A stretch of DNA of 35,240 bases, taken from contig BFEA01000347.1 of assembly GCA_003427395.1 (NCBI GenBank), forward strand, positions 77,509-112,748. The letters are read 5' to 3'. The stretch is from Chara braunii. Taxonomy: Eukaryota; Streptophyta; Charophyceae; Charales; Characeae. The notes beneath the pieces are model-generated. The model did no database searches and was not told the DNA's origin. It worked only from the letters and a program-made list of their open reading frames with translations. Shown piece by piece: positions 20,461 to 31,206 of the stretch (positions are counted from its first letter, which is position 1; each line of letters starts with the position of its first letter). Position numbers and translations under genes: made by a program.

Positions 20461-20737
20461 TGGGATCCATACGTCCGGACGGTAACCATGGTCGGAACGC
20501 TTCCACTTTATTTTTTCCCATGACCGATATATGGCCAAGGTACCGGTGGTTTAAATACAAAATCTCCATTTTGATGAAATGGCTGTTCACTCCCCTATCA
20601 TCTGAGGAGTGGGAGTACATCGTGCTGAAGTGGCTTTTGATGATAACCTTCTTCTTATGAACAGGTTCGTAGGATCAGAAGTCTGAAGTGGACATGATCT
20701 TTTTTTTTCTTTTTTTTGGGGGATTGGAGATTATCTC

Positions 20738-20883
20738 TTTTTTTTTTTTTTTTTTTTTTTTTTGGTTACGGGCCCAGTGCCCAAGGCTGATATTACCAAT
20801 AAGAAGATCGGGGCTGGAGTCCTCACAGTCTACCCGGAGTGACCGGACCGAACATGCTGAGAACCGGGTTCGGCGCCCCTCAT

Positions 20884-20886
<3 letters not shown>
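20738..20886 (-). mobile_element. Retroposon 3' end with conserved stem-loop (copy D)
   Basis: Minus strand: GGGGCGC, then a hairpin GCCGA/TCAGC (plus GCTGA 20856-20860 with TCGGC 20870-20874, one wobble or mismatch depending on strand), a GGGCACTGGGCCC hairpin-like block, and a long A tail (plus T run 20738-20763). The GGGCACTGGGCCC block is shared with copies E and G, so this belongs to a subfamily different from the LINE-like copies A-C. Confidence 0.6.
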
Positions 20887-20928
<42 letters not shown>

Positions 20929-20990
20929 CGATGTAAACTGTGAGATGATGATACTAATGATGATGATGCTGATGATGATGATGATTAGTA
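20884..20990. repeat. (ATG)n trinucleotide repeat
   Basis: A pure GAT/ATG repeat at 20884-20937 is followed by an interrupted continuation to about 20990. The Asp run in one frame is an artefact of the repeat. Confidence 0.95.
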
Positions 20991-20999
20991 TGTAAAAAA

Positions 21000-21883
21000 T
21001 ATAGAAGACTATGCTATATCAGCAATTCTGGCCTCCTAATCCTATAACAACTCCTAGCCCTCCCTATACCAGGACATTACATCTTAGAGACAATGCCATC
21101 CTAACCAACATCAACAGTAGCTGACCCGTTCTTGCCACCTAGACAATCCTTGGACCCATAGGTTGTCAAGGCAGCCCCCCCCGGGTTCGCCAGTGGGTTG
21201 CCTTCCTCCCTCAGCAAATCCCCAGATCTCTCTACACGGCCTCACACTCCTGCCATTTGCAGGTTACAGAGCAACGCCCCAGCTCCGGCCAGCGTCGTTC
21301 TGGCATCGGCAAACCAGGGGCACAAAACAAAGCAACTCTGCAGATATCAGTCCAGATTCGACCATCTATGAAATCCTATATCCCGAATGAGGAAGAAGGC
21401 CAGATGCCGCCAAAAAATACAGAACACCCAAAAAACTTGATATTAGATGATTATAAAGACTATGGAATTCTAAAGCACCTGTTCTGTGAAGATTAATCTC
21501 CCCCCCCCCCTCCTTCCCACCCTATCCCAACACTGCCTCCACCGAAATGGATTACCCAGAGTGTAGACATCCCATTTCAGCCCCAACTTGGGACAGTCCC
21601 ACATTCCCCCCTCCTATCCCACAAAGGGATACAGTTCCCTCTCAAAGTATGCCTCCGCCCACCTTTTACCCTAATCTGCCCCCGATGGGATGTGGACCCC
21701 CAACCCAACCTCATAATAGAGTAACCCACTAAATCCGCTCGCACTCCCTCCAGGACTTCACCTCCCACCTTGCATCGCCCCTGCAGAGTGGAGCTCTCCC
21801 CTGTTCACTCCACCTTCCATCCATCAGGGAAAAACGCGTTGATGCTCAGAGAGGACAATATAGATACCAGGAAGCAAAAATAA
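21000..21883. other. Anonymous C-rich region
   Basis: Pyrimidine- and C-rich plus strand with a C tract at 21501-21512. Short Pro-rich open frames (for example 21547-21732) may be remnants of a coding sequence, but no motif is recognisable. Confidence 0.35.
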
Positions 21884-22069
21884 ATGGATAAGAGTCAGCT
21901 TATGGAAGCAAATGCAGCGGAAATAAAAGCATGGAAAGTGAAAATGCAGACTGGAGAAATTTTGAAGACCAGGAAGAGTCAGCTTATGCAAGCAAAAGCA
22001 GCGAAAATAAAAACATGGAAAGTGGAAATGCAGATTGGAGATTCAGACATTCAAATTATAGGACTTTAG
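21884..22069 (+). CDS. Small ORF made of two 28-residue repeats
   Basis: The 61-codon frame contains two tandem copies of a 28-residue unit beginning KSQLM and including AWKVKMQ or TWKVEMQ. The 84-base duplication keeps the frame. The unit is rich in Lys, Glu, Gln and Ala and looks helical, possibly coiled-coil. It could be a remnant of a larger exon or transposon ORF. I recognise no family, and the stop at 22067-22069 is only about 80 bases from the tail of the LINE. Confidence 0.3.
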   Translation: MDKSQLMEANAAEIKAWKVKMQTGEILKTRKSQLMQAKAAKIKTWKVEMQIGDSDIQIIGL

Positions 22070-22149
22070 GTATTAAAAAATACCAATCAGCTTAGTTCTA
22101 AGAGTTGAGAGTTACGATGATTCTGGAATATTCGGGAATATTATTTAGA

Positions 22150-22559
22150 TTTTTTTTATTTTATTTTTTTTAACAGCGTCCCTACCAGTGTTAGTGGTGC
22201 TGATAAAAGCAGACACCACTAGCACATGGGGAGTGGCTCCATCTATTGGTGGGGAGCATCACCTGCTGAAAAACGGGTCCAGCGTCCCTTATACAAGATG
22301 AGTTTGAGCCATGTCTGAAAACAATCAAGAGAGTTGGGGGAGATTACCTGCCAGCATTGATTACCCTGGGGTCCAGGGGATCCAGGGGATTGACTGAGCA
22401 GGGTAGAGGAAGGAGGGGGGAATCTCTTCACCTTGAGCCCGGCGCCATATTGCATGCTAATTCCTCCCTGTCCTTATCTCCCCTTTTTTAAGCTTTGCTT
22501 ACCCCAGTAAAGGGAGCAGAGAAAACTGACAGACCAGATTTAAGCAGATTTAAGCAGAT
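22150..22559 (-). repeat. LINE 3' UTR and tail (copy C of the stem-loop)
   Basis: After the ORF2 stop the minus strand has three tandem copies of TTAAATCTGC, then an AATCAATGCTGGCAGG block, AAGGGACGC, a hairpin GCTG/CAGC (22265-22268 with 22280-22283), CACCAATAGATGGAG, an 8-base stem TAGTGGTG/CACCACTA, and the A-rich tail. The whole 3' portion matches copy B in the gypsy LTR and partly copy A. It may be the native LINE end or a separate retroposon inserted just downstream in the same orientation. Confidence 0.65.
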
Positions 22560-24227
22560 TTAAGCAAGCGGTGGGAAGGGATCAGGGAAATCTGAGAAAG
22601 GCCGCAATGGGATGGAGGGGTCAATACTGGTCCAATCATGAAAGTGGAGGTGGTAGTCTCTTTCAAACTTTTCCTTGTTTCTTCCTTCCCCCCCTTCCCC
22701 TCCCTCCCCCCCTTTCCACTGTATCTCCGCTATCCAACCCCCTTGTTCCCCTCTCAGCCAGTCCTTGCAGAAAGATTGTATTTGTGTCTTAATTTCTGTT
22801 CTTGAATGCGAAAATGTTATTTTTTCTTTTCTTTTTTCCCATTGCACCGTGAGCTCAGTCTGGACTTGTTGTTTAATCGACTCTATGACAGCCGAGCCTT
22901 CAAGGCGGACTTCTTCCATCTCCCTGATGCACCTTTTCCACCAGATTGCCCAAAGGACTGCTCTATGTCCCGTTGCGAACATATTTCTCTCAAAGGTGCT
23001 TGCTTGTTCCGACTGCTAGGATTCACACAGGATTGATTGCCAGTTTCATGGCCAAGGGGTCGTTGTGCCCGTTGTGCTCCACACTCGGTCCCACCATTTC
23101 CATAACCAGACTGACCCTGGGCACTGTAGAAAAATGTGTTCAATTGTTTTTTGTCTCCTCTTGGCTGGGTTTGAGGCGACACATAGTTTACACCAGGGGA
23201 AGGTCAGACCCTTCTGTTCCAGAGAAGAACAGTCAATCATCCAGTCATTTGTAGGTAAGCAGCGGTGTTCTATTTGTCATTGTAAGGATGCGATCTTGGT
23301 CGGTGATGATTTGTTGAGCTTGAACCATTTAATGGGTCGTAGAGTGTTCCTTTCCAGGTTTAAATGTCTCATCCAACGCTCACTTGCTACATCTTTCAGA
23401 TTCACCCCTGGACGCAGTAGGCGGTAGGCTCCCTTAACTGTCATTGAGTAGATCTGTTGTTGTCCTGTCTTGCCTCTGCCTAGCTGGGTGGTCCAGACCC
23501 AAACGGTCGGACCGAAGGGAAGATGTGCAATCGAGGTGTCAGGTTTGTATGCCCACCACTGTTCTCCTTCTTTTAGCACCCTGATTCAAAAGAGTTGCTC
23601 CTCATTAAACCACCTTGTTGCTTCCGGGTTTTTCCTGACCAGTCTATTTCTACTCCTTTTTTTAAAAAGGTTCACTAACACTTCTTTATCTGGTCGTCCA
23701 TATACCACCACGTTTCCTACCTTGTCTGCACATCCCCTGATCCCTATCCAGTCACTTTCTTCCAAGGTTGACCCTTTTTTTATAATCCTTACCCAGTCTA
23801 AGGGGATTGAGAAAACAATTTTTTCAAGCGCTTCTCCAATATTGTGACAATATCGCAGTCGCTCCCTCAGCTGGGTTTCAGTAATCCAGTCTCTGGTGTC
23901 TAAGTCCCAGATATCCCCCACTCTGAGGATGCCTCGACTCACTCATCCCCTCCAGGGGGTTTCGGTGCAAAGAAATACCGAGTCGTGGGAGTCAGTGACC
24001 CACCTGTTCCCAAATAACGACTGCCTAAATACTTCTTCCCACCATCGCGGGGCGACCTTATCTGGGAGTGGTAACTTGCGCCAAGTGCTTAACAATGCAG
24101 TCCAAAAGGGATCATTTTTTATCTCTCTCCTTGCCTCATGTCTGTCAGAATCCTGCTCCTCATTTGTTTTCGTTGTCTTTCTTGGTATGGCCCAGTATTT
24201 GTCCTCTAGCCACCCGAGCGGGTCCAT
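22560..24227 (-). pseudogene. LINE ORF2 C-terminal part with zf-RVT domain
   Basis: Open segments in changing frames (24227-23943, 23942-23586, 23579-23277, 23240-23046, 22982-22560) give the usual region downstream of RT. Visible features are RWWEEVFRQSLFGNRW, a YSMTVKGAYRLL segment typical of this part of plant LINEs, and a zinc-binding motif WCKLC...TIEHIFLQCP followed by WLWKWW (about 23190-23115). The last segment holds AVLWAIWWKRC and ends at the stop near 22560. Frameshifts and stops separate the segments. Confidence 0.85.
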
Positions 24228-24445
24228 GTTTTCTGGGGTGGGGGGGGCAGCCTTCTAATCTGTTGTAGGGCCAACTATCGCCAGGGAATATCTGTATAAA
24301 AAAGGAGGCTCTTTATTCATTTTAAGGTCAAGGCCGTAATCTGTGTGGTGGGATCCAGGATCCCCAAACCCCCTTTGGACTTCAGTTGGATTATTGCACA
24401 CCAAGCGACTCTACTAATTGCGTCTTGACATTCGTGGTTTCTTCT

Positions 24446-25962
24446 CTAAAGAAAGGTCGCCACCTGTCTTTGGAGGGGTCGTAGTGCCGCCTTATTGAGT
24501 GACAATATGACTGTCCTATACCATAAGGATGCTAGTACCACATTGTTGATAACTAGAGCCCTTCCCATTAAGGATGTTTGTTGATTTTTCCACTGTGTCA
24601 ATTTTTCTAAGACTGGTTGGGTCAACCATTCGTCATTGGTTGATGGACGGCCTTCAGCGGACATCTGAACTCCCAAGATTCGAATAGGTGAGTTGATTGG
24701 AGCCCATCTCACCCGCGGGGACTCCGGTGGCCTGCACCCTTGGTAATGAATCCACCACCCTTCAGTCTTACTTCCCCAGTTAACTCTCATATCTGACAGA
24801 GTGCAAAAACGATCCATCAGCATTTTTATTTCTCTCATGTTATCAGGAGAGGCATCTACCATAATGGTGAGGTCATCTGTAAACCGGGAGCAAATCGGAA
24901 TTGTCTCTTCCCGGATAGAGGTTACCCGTATTCTTTGGATCTTTTTATGTGTCCTCAGATTTGCTGCCAGCGCCTCCATAATTATAACAAACAGAAACGG
25001 GGCGATGGGGTCCCCTTGGCGTACCGAACGTTCCAGACAAATGGGGGGGGCTAACCTCTCATTAATCTGCACCCTCGTTGTGGCACTGTCGTGCAGGATT
25101 TTCACCCACCTCCTGAAGCATGGGCCAAAATTTAATTTTTTCAGACATTTGTAAAGGAAGAACTAGTCAACATGGTCGTAGGCTTTTTTCAAAGTCAATG
25201 AAAATTATTGTCGCATTATGTTTAAGATTGGCGTGACAATTTTAGCACCTCGTTTATGAGGAGAATATTATCTTGAATTTTTCTGCTTTTGATGAAACCA
25301 GTTTGTGCAGGGTGGATGATGTCCTCCATTATCGGGATCATGCGGTTTGCCAAGGTTTTCGTCACCATTTTGTATACCACTATCAGCGAAGTAATAGGCT
25401 GATAGTTTCGAATATTCATCTTGTCACCTTTCTTGTATAGAAGAAATAGTACCCCTTGTCCCACCACTTCCCCCATCTGTCCTGACTCCCATCCCGCATG
25501 ATAGTAATCCATCAGATCCTGTGACAGGGGGCTCCACATCGATTCTCAAAATTCTTTTGGTAGCTCATCAATGCCAGCGGTCTTTTCCTCCTCCATTTGC
25601 ATGAGGGTTATCCATATCTCAGACTTCCCAAGGGGTTTTTGTAGCATTTCTTTTTGCTCTTTTGAAAGGCTATTTTGTAAGGGAGTGAGGAAATCATCAA
25701 TTTCTTTTTCCTTTTGTTCGTTCAGATGATTTTTACATTCCGATTTAAAAAGCTCTTGAAAGAAACCTCGAGCAATGTGAACACACTGTGGGGTGGTGGT
25801 GGCCGGCTGGGCCCTCTCTTGAGTTGGGTCTATCAGGGTCTCAATAATGGATCTCCCTGTTCTAGCCCTTGCCATGGCAAAGAATCGGGAGTCTATTGAT
25901 CCTTCCGTTTTATGCTTTCGTACCTTTCCCCTAATCCGGACACCTTGCCACCAATGTTCCAT
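24446..25962 (-). pseudogene. LINE ORF2 reverse transcriptase domain
   Basis: The frame 25962-25222 has the RT N-terminal blocks EEEKTAGIDELPKEF, one in-frame TGA, then LLYKKGDKMNIRNYQPIT, VYKMVTKTLANRM and QTGFIKSRKIQDNILL. Motif A (FIDFEKAYDHVD) can be read after a frame change around 25150-25200. The segment 25105-24446 holds ERSVRQGDPIAPFLF and the catalytic FTDD in RFTDDLTIMV (usually F/Y-A-D-D), followed by LGVQMSAEG and SLMGRALVINNVVL. These are L1-group LINE motifs. The stops make it nonfunctional. Confidence 0.92.
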
Positions 25963-26040
25963 GCAGGCTACTAATCTGTTTTCTATTGACTTAATTTTAT
26001 TGGAAAGTTCCTCTGATTCCTGGTTTGCATTTTCTTCCTG

Positions 26041-27126
26041 TTATTTCAGTTGGTTTAGTTGATATTGTAGAGCCATTTCGTCAAAATGTCGTTTGGCCGC
26101 TAGAACTTTTGAGAATTCGCCACATTTCCTGGCCAAAAAAAACAGACCATTGTTGAACCAGAGAACATCGTCGCAGAGGGTCTGCCGATGTGATTGCCAC
26201 TGTGCCCAGGTTTCTTTGATATAGGTTTGGAATGATGATAGTGACAGTAACGATGCATTTAGTTTATCGTAACCTGGCCCCTGATCAGGACACTTTTTGA
26301 ATGAAAAAATTGTGACACACATTGCATGGTCCAGCCCGGGATACGGGCTCTGTGGGAAGATCTCAGCGATCTGTAGAGCCCCTTCTAGATCTTCCGAGGC
26401 AAGGATTAAGTCTATGCGCGATCTAGAGGTCCTTTGTGGCCCATTTTTCCTGAAGGAGGAAAAAGTGTGTTTTATTGGGTGGGATCTTCGAAATGTGTCA
26501 TACACTCCTAATGATGAGCAAAAGTCAGTTATAGAACGTTCATCCATCTCGATATATACTGGGCATGGAGATGAAATTTTCCATCTGTCCCGCCACCGGT
26601 CCGGGGCTGTGTTAAAGTTACATGCCAGTATGATCGGGATGCCCTGCGGGACGCGTTCCTTAATGGTTAAAAAAAAAAGTGCTCTGGCTCCCGCCTCGTT
26701 TGGGGCGTAAATACAGAAGATAGCAACTACCTCCAACTCTAGCATTGCCAAAACAGATGCCCATCTTCCTTCTTCTTGGTCAACCGCCTAGGTAATCGGG
26801 TCAATGCATGAGTCCGGGGGTAACGAAATGGCCACTCCAGCACTACTGGGCCACGGAGTGTGGGCTCGAAAAGCCTGGTAAGGCCAGATTTCCTTATGTG
26901 CTCGATGGTGTTCTATCGAGTCCACCAGGTGGGTCTCTTGGACACAAACTGCATCCGGCCAGTCCCTGCCCTCCACTCCCCTGATCTGGTCCCAGATGGC
27001 TTGCTTTTTGGATGGAGAGGCAGAAGCAAGGCCGTTTACATTCAAGGAACGTAAGTCTAGGTCAGCCACTCTCTTCCCTTTTGCCCAGTTTTTATCCCTA
27101 CCATACAAGGCGCTGATATAATCCAT
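26041..27126 (-). pseudogene. LINE ORF2 apurinic/apyrimidinic-type endonuclease domain
   Basis: ORF2 starts with ATG at 27126 (MDYISALYG). Endonuclease motifs follow: SLNVNGL, VCVQETH, IYAPNE, and SRSRIDLILAS with LDHAMCV in place of the usual SDH. A frame break lies between 26788 and 26751. The expected GDFN motif reads ACNFN (near 26630), so the catalytic Asp is Asn. The domain would nick target DNA to start target-primed reverse transcription, but this copy should be inactive. Confidence 0.88.
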
Positions 27127-27156
27127 TTTATTTCATTGATTTCCTCTTTTTCTAAA

Positions 27157-27273
27157 GGCGTGCCCAGTCAATGGAGCTCCATTCCTCTGACCCTGACAGA
27201 GGTCCCTCTCTGAGGAGTCTGATGAAGATATCCCGTACTTCCTCCCCTGACCAGGTATCAGAATATATAGAAA
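27157..27273 (-). pseudogene. C-terminal remnant of LINE ORF1
   Basis: On the minus strand about 38 codons are open up to a TAG at about 27157, including DTWSGEEVRDIFIRLLRE and EEWSSIDWAR. The stop lies about 30 bases before the ORF2 ATG, the normal place for the end of LINE ORF1. A stop lies just upstream and the sequence beyond about 27290 has no similar character, so the LINE is probably truncated here. No RNA-binding knuckle is left to confirm it. Confidence 0.5.
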
Positions 27274-27289
27274 TTTAAGTTGGATATTT

Positions 27290-29495
27290 AATTAGTGCAA
27301 GGAACATGAGTGTGAACGATATACAAAAAACCAATGTTGCGAAATCACACAGATGTCCAGGTAGTCATATCCCAGCAGAGAGTACAAAATGCACCGAGAA
27401 ACCATCCATATATCGCAATACAATGAAGTAATGAGCCAATGTTCAAGCCCGTACGCCACACCAACACAGTATCCAAAGTCGCTCCTCTCTGTCTGGTGCC
27501 CAATGCCCACGCAACAAGCTCACTTTGACTCTTGAAGACCAATGCACATGACTGTCAACTCCATAGCCGACCTCTCTTCATGCACCAGGTACATATCTCG
27601 TCACCCTCAATCAGACCTTGATTACCCCACACTGTGCCTCCTTCCCTGAAGACCACCAGATCACCCGCTGTACCCCCTACCGCCCAGCAGCCCGGCTATG
27701 GCCGCCTGCGCGCCGCTACCCTGCAGTGTCCCACTTCACCACTATGCACCCCGTCAGCGCCCTTGGCAGCAGCGCAGCATCAAGCGATAGCACAGCAGCA
27801 CTTCCGCATTGCCTGCACTGGCCAGAATACCGGGCCTGGGCTGCCTCACTTCTTTTATGGAAGTGGCAGCCTCCTGGATGCTGCGTGTGGCCTGGCTGGA
27901 AGCTTCCCGTAGCTTCCGATTGGGCCTCAGACCCTGCGCCCAGGCCCGAGACTACAGTTGAGGGCCTAGGCGCTTCACAGTTGGGCACGGCCTGAGTCTC
28001 CGGACTTGCGCTGCTTGCTGCATCTGTGCAGGGCTCCCAGGCAGGTGCGTCGGCAGTACTGCTTTTGCAAAGGCCGATGGCCTGCTGGCCTGCTTCCCAA
28101 TGTATCGGGCCTGTTTTGTGTGTATGTGCCCAGGCGCAACTGTCAAGGCCTGGGCCAACTGTATGACACAGCTTTGTGAGGCTCACGCGTCTACCCAACT
28201 GGCGTGCTGCGAGAGCCTGATTACCCGCATATGGAAATGTCGAATTTTGCCTCTGACGAATATTCAGGCCCGCCTTCACTTAGGGCGGGCACTTGGCTTG
28301 CTGGGGGCCTTAGCCCAGATCATGTGATGTCTGATAGGGCCCCTTGAGGGCTTGTTCCTCACATCAGGATATTATTTTAGTTGAAAGAGTAGATTGGTTA
28401 TAAGGATAATGATGTGTATGATGATTGGATGTTGATTAATTAGTTTAAAAAGATACTAATTAGAATAAAGAATTAGAAGAATAGTACTGCCTGGATTACT
28501 AAGTGGCTAGATACGTGACCAAAAATAAATCGTGAGCAGCACCCCTTATCTCTTTCCCCCTGGACACCACCAATCCCAACCACCTTGCCCCTGACATCTT
28601 CTCCCCCACTCTTCATTTTCTCTAACCTTCTATATCCCCTATGTCCCTCACACTCTTCCCTCTTGTATCTACTCCCAACATCACACCCATTCCCCCCTTC
28701 TTTCTTCCCCCGTAGAGGAAAACATGCGGGAGTGGGGTGCCAGAAGAAATGCCGAGATAAAGAGTGAATGACGGACAATATATGGGGGATAAATAGAAGA
28801 GGAAAGGGGAGAGGAGAGAAGGAGATGAAGCTATCAAGGAGGAGGAGGGAAGGACTCTTAGGGAAAGAAGAGAAGAGAAGAGTTGTTACCCACGAAGATG
28901 TTGAAGACGACTATGTTGTGGTGATGATAATGCTGAAGCTGATGATCCTTCGAAGATGACAACCCTCAGTGATAGAAACGATGAAAACCTACTCTAGTGA
29001 TGATGGCAATGTCAAATTATGTGATAAGCTTGATGTTGATGCTCCCTGTGTCATTGCTGCTTGGACAAAACGAAAAAAGACAACGATCAGCTGGCAAACA
29101 AACCCGAGCCAAAGCCACCTGTCTTGTGACGACCCCTTGATTGTTCTTGGACAGCTTCCTCGAAGACCTCCTGCTCATTGTCTCCCGACAATCCTCCTCC
29201 CACCCCATGGGACACATACTCTGCTCTTCTCCTTCTCGCGGCAAGCCGACCTCCTCCACCCAAATCCGCAAGATGAAGAGTAGAGATGATTACTCCTGAA
29301 GAATTACTTCTCTTCATGCGGCATGCTAGCCTGCAGCATCGCTCGCATGAAGTGCAAAGCAGAGAGATGGCACTTAAAAATGCTTTCAAAAGCCGGGGGA
29401 CAGCAAGTGACGAGGTTGTATCCCTTTGTCGCCATCTTCATTCCGAAACATCCTCTATGTAGAGATTGTTAATGCCAGCACGATAGTCCGCACAG
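27290..29495. other. Anonymous region, partly GC-rich
   Basis: No gene is recognised. A 187-codon minus frame (28279-27716) lies in GC-rich DNA and lacks motifs or a clear codon pattern; it is overlapped by open plus frames. A perfect hairpin GCCCGCC/GGGCGGGC lies at about 28269-28291. The part 28500-28960 changes from C-rich to purine-rich plus strand. Confidence 0.4.
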
Positions 29496-29499
29496 AAGA

Positions 29500-29748
29500 C
29501 CAGCGCCTCGCCACATGTCTGAAACCAGCGCCTCGCTGCACACCAGCAGCAAGCGCCCGCCACTCTCAAGCCACCAGCGCCTCGCCCCCCGAAAACTGCC
29601 AGCGCCTTGCTACCCGCAGGTGACCAGCGCCCTGCTGCCTTCGAGCAGCCAGCACCTCGCGACCGTCGAGCCACCAGCACTTTGCCCCATGCATGCGGCA
29701 AGCACCCCGTCTCCCACACGCCGCCAGCGCCCCACCTCCCACTTGCTT
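29500..29748. repeat. 25-bp minisatellite, ten units
   Basis: Ten units start at 29500, 29525, 29550, 29574, 29599, 29624, 29649, 29674, 29699 and 29724, so the period is 25 with one unit of 24. The first half of each unit is a variant of CCAGCGCCTCGC; the second half of about 13 bases differs strongly between units. The open frames across it (Ser/Pro/Ala-rich) are explained by the repeat passing through all three frames. Confidence 0.9.
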
Positions 29749-29765
29749 GTCATCGCAAGTGGGAG
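29736..29765. repeat. Perfect 11-bp hairpin
   Basis: CTCCCACTTGC (29736-29746) and GCAAGTGGGAG (29755-29765) are perfect inverted copies around an eight-base loop. It starts inside the last minisatellite unit. Confidence 0.7.
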
Positions 29766-29924
29766 TTGCTGGTGCAGAAGCGGTCCGTCGGGTCAGTGGT
29801 AGGACATCGGAGGTTTTCTGAGGGTCGACGCGGGCCACGGCCACGAACGGTAGCCGTTGGCGGGGATTGGACGGACATTGGCGACGCGGCTGCGTATACG
29901 CATATGAAAACTGGCCGCAGGAGA

Positions 29925-30030
29925 CCTTTTAGGACGAATCCTAAAAGATGATTTTTAGGATTGCATGTAACGACGCCACACGAAATCCTAAAAATCCTTT
30001 AGGACTCGTCCTAAAAATTTTACGATTCTT
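29925..30030. repeat. Nested foldback built on TCCTAAAA
   Basis: The left arm (about 29925-29967) and right arm (about 29988-30030) are inverted copies of about 40 bases. Each arm is itself a small palindrome: CTTTTAGGA/TCCTAAAAG around CGAA on the left and TTTAGGAC/GTCCTAAA around TC on the right. In total the TAGGA/TCCTA core occurs at least six times. MITE termini or a recombination-derived palindrome are possible. Confidence 0.65.
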
Positions 30031-30540
30031 TTAGGCGTGTCTAACGAGACCCTGATTCAGAAAAAGCGAAAAAGTTTTGGCTGTGTAACCTACGCACTTC
30101 GACCATCTGTTCCTTTTTCTTTCATTTCAAAATCACTGTAGCAGCGTCGTGTTTTCCAGACATTGTTTTTGGGGTGGGGGGCAACATTGTGACTTTGCTA
30201 CAGTGGTTTGCGTGCACAAAAAGACCGGAAAAAAAAAACAAAGTCGTGTGTACTGCCAAATATCATAATGACCTGACAGCAACGACCTTCAGAGGACGCA
30301 GCCCATTGGCTGAGTGCAGCACACACCCAGAAAAAAGCGGCGACTAATTCCATGGTTCACAGCCCATTGGCTGATGGGAGCGCCCTAAGCTGAATTTTAC
30401 TTTCTTTAACTCGCAGAAAGAGAGTTTTGCAAATCTGAAAAAAATACAGAAACCGTTTTTCAAATGCCAAAAGGGTGTCACACGCTACTGTCCCATGGTA
30501 TAATACGGCGCTAGTGGGTCCTGGCCCCAGGGCAGACTTC
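30031..30540. other. Anonymous region with CCATTGGCTGA repeats
   Basis: CAGCCCATTGGCTGA occurs twice, at about 30298 and 30360, and several CACTGTAGC and GCTACAG words are present. No gene is seen. Confidence 0.35.
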
Positions 30541-30650
30541 TTTTTTTTTCCTTTTTTTCTTTTCTTTTCTTTTCTTTTTTGTTAAACCGGGCCAGTTCCC
30601 AAGGGTAGATTATACACTCCTGGAAACCGGGCTCGGCATCCCTTACAAGA
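30541..30650 (-). mobile_element. Retroposon 3' end with conserved stem-loop (copy E)
   Basis: Minus strand: AAGGGATGC followed by a weakened hairpin at 30617-30637, then CTTGGGAACTGGCCCGG (compare the block in copies D and G), and an A-rich tail interrupted by G (plus T/C run 30541-30580). Confidence 0.5.
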
Positions 30651-30709
30651 AAGAGAGCGCCGTTCACAATGGGGAGGCTCTGATGCAAATGCACATGGTC
30701 CCCCGCAGT

Positions 30710-30793
30710 GCACAGATTCAGCCACCGCGTTAACAGCGCACAGATTCAGCCACTGCGTTAACAGCGCACAGATTCAGCCACCGCGTTAACGGC
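30710..30793. repeat. 28-bp tandem repeat, three copies
   Basis: Units start at 30710, 30738 and 30766. Each is GCACAGATTCAGCCAC followed by CGCGTTAACAGC or a one-base variant. The first and third units share the same variant. Confidence 0.92.
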
Positions 30794-31206
30794 CTAAAAA
30801 CGTGGAGGTACGGGTGGTTTAAGCAGTTCTCGAAATGGAGCAAGAAAGGGCGACCCTAAATCTGCAAAGCGCCACTGGGGGTAATGAGTGGTGGAATTTT
30901 AGACCCTTGCTAAACTTGCACATTTTGAAACTCACACCATGACACCGGCACCACTTTTTTTTCTTTTTTTTTTACTGCTAATCTCTTTTGTTGCTTATTT
31001 CAAACTCAAAGTGTGTCACAGCCACAGTTTCCCTTTTTTCGTTTCACTAAGATATATTCTTCTCTCAATTTCACCTTTCACTATCTACCTACCACGAGTG
31101 TGTGAGGATGCTGCTCTGAACTAACACGCCGGAATGGTAACTTTTAATGACTCCTTCTTTCTGAGAATCCCCCTATACAGGGAAAGCATCTCATGAGTCG
31201 ATCCTG

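Larger units (their letters stand above)
22150..27285 (-). mobile_element. L1-type LINE, 5'-truncated and degenerate
   Basis: The element reads from high to low coordinates: the tail of ORF1, then ORF2 with apurinic-type endonuclease, RT and zinc-binding C-terminus, a 3' UTR, and an A-rich tail (plus 22150-22171). RT and zf-RVT motifs place it in the L1-like group common in plants. ORF2 is broken by several stops and frameshifts. A weak candidate for target duplication is GGAATATTATTTAG next to the tail and GGATATTTAATTAG near 27280. Confidence 0.9.

Noticed and set aside
20020-20660. ORFs crossing the N gap
   Set aside because: They include unknown bases and CT repeats, so they have no evidential value.
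27716-28279. 187-codon minus ORF
   Set aside because: GC-rich region open in several frames on both strands; no domain or gene context.
29500-29748. CRISPR-like alternation of constant and variable segments
   Set aside because: Units are 25 bases with an imperfect 12-base core, no cas genes and a eukaryotic context; it is a minisatellite.
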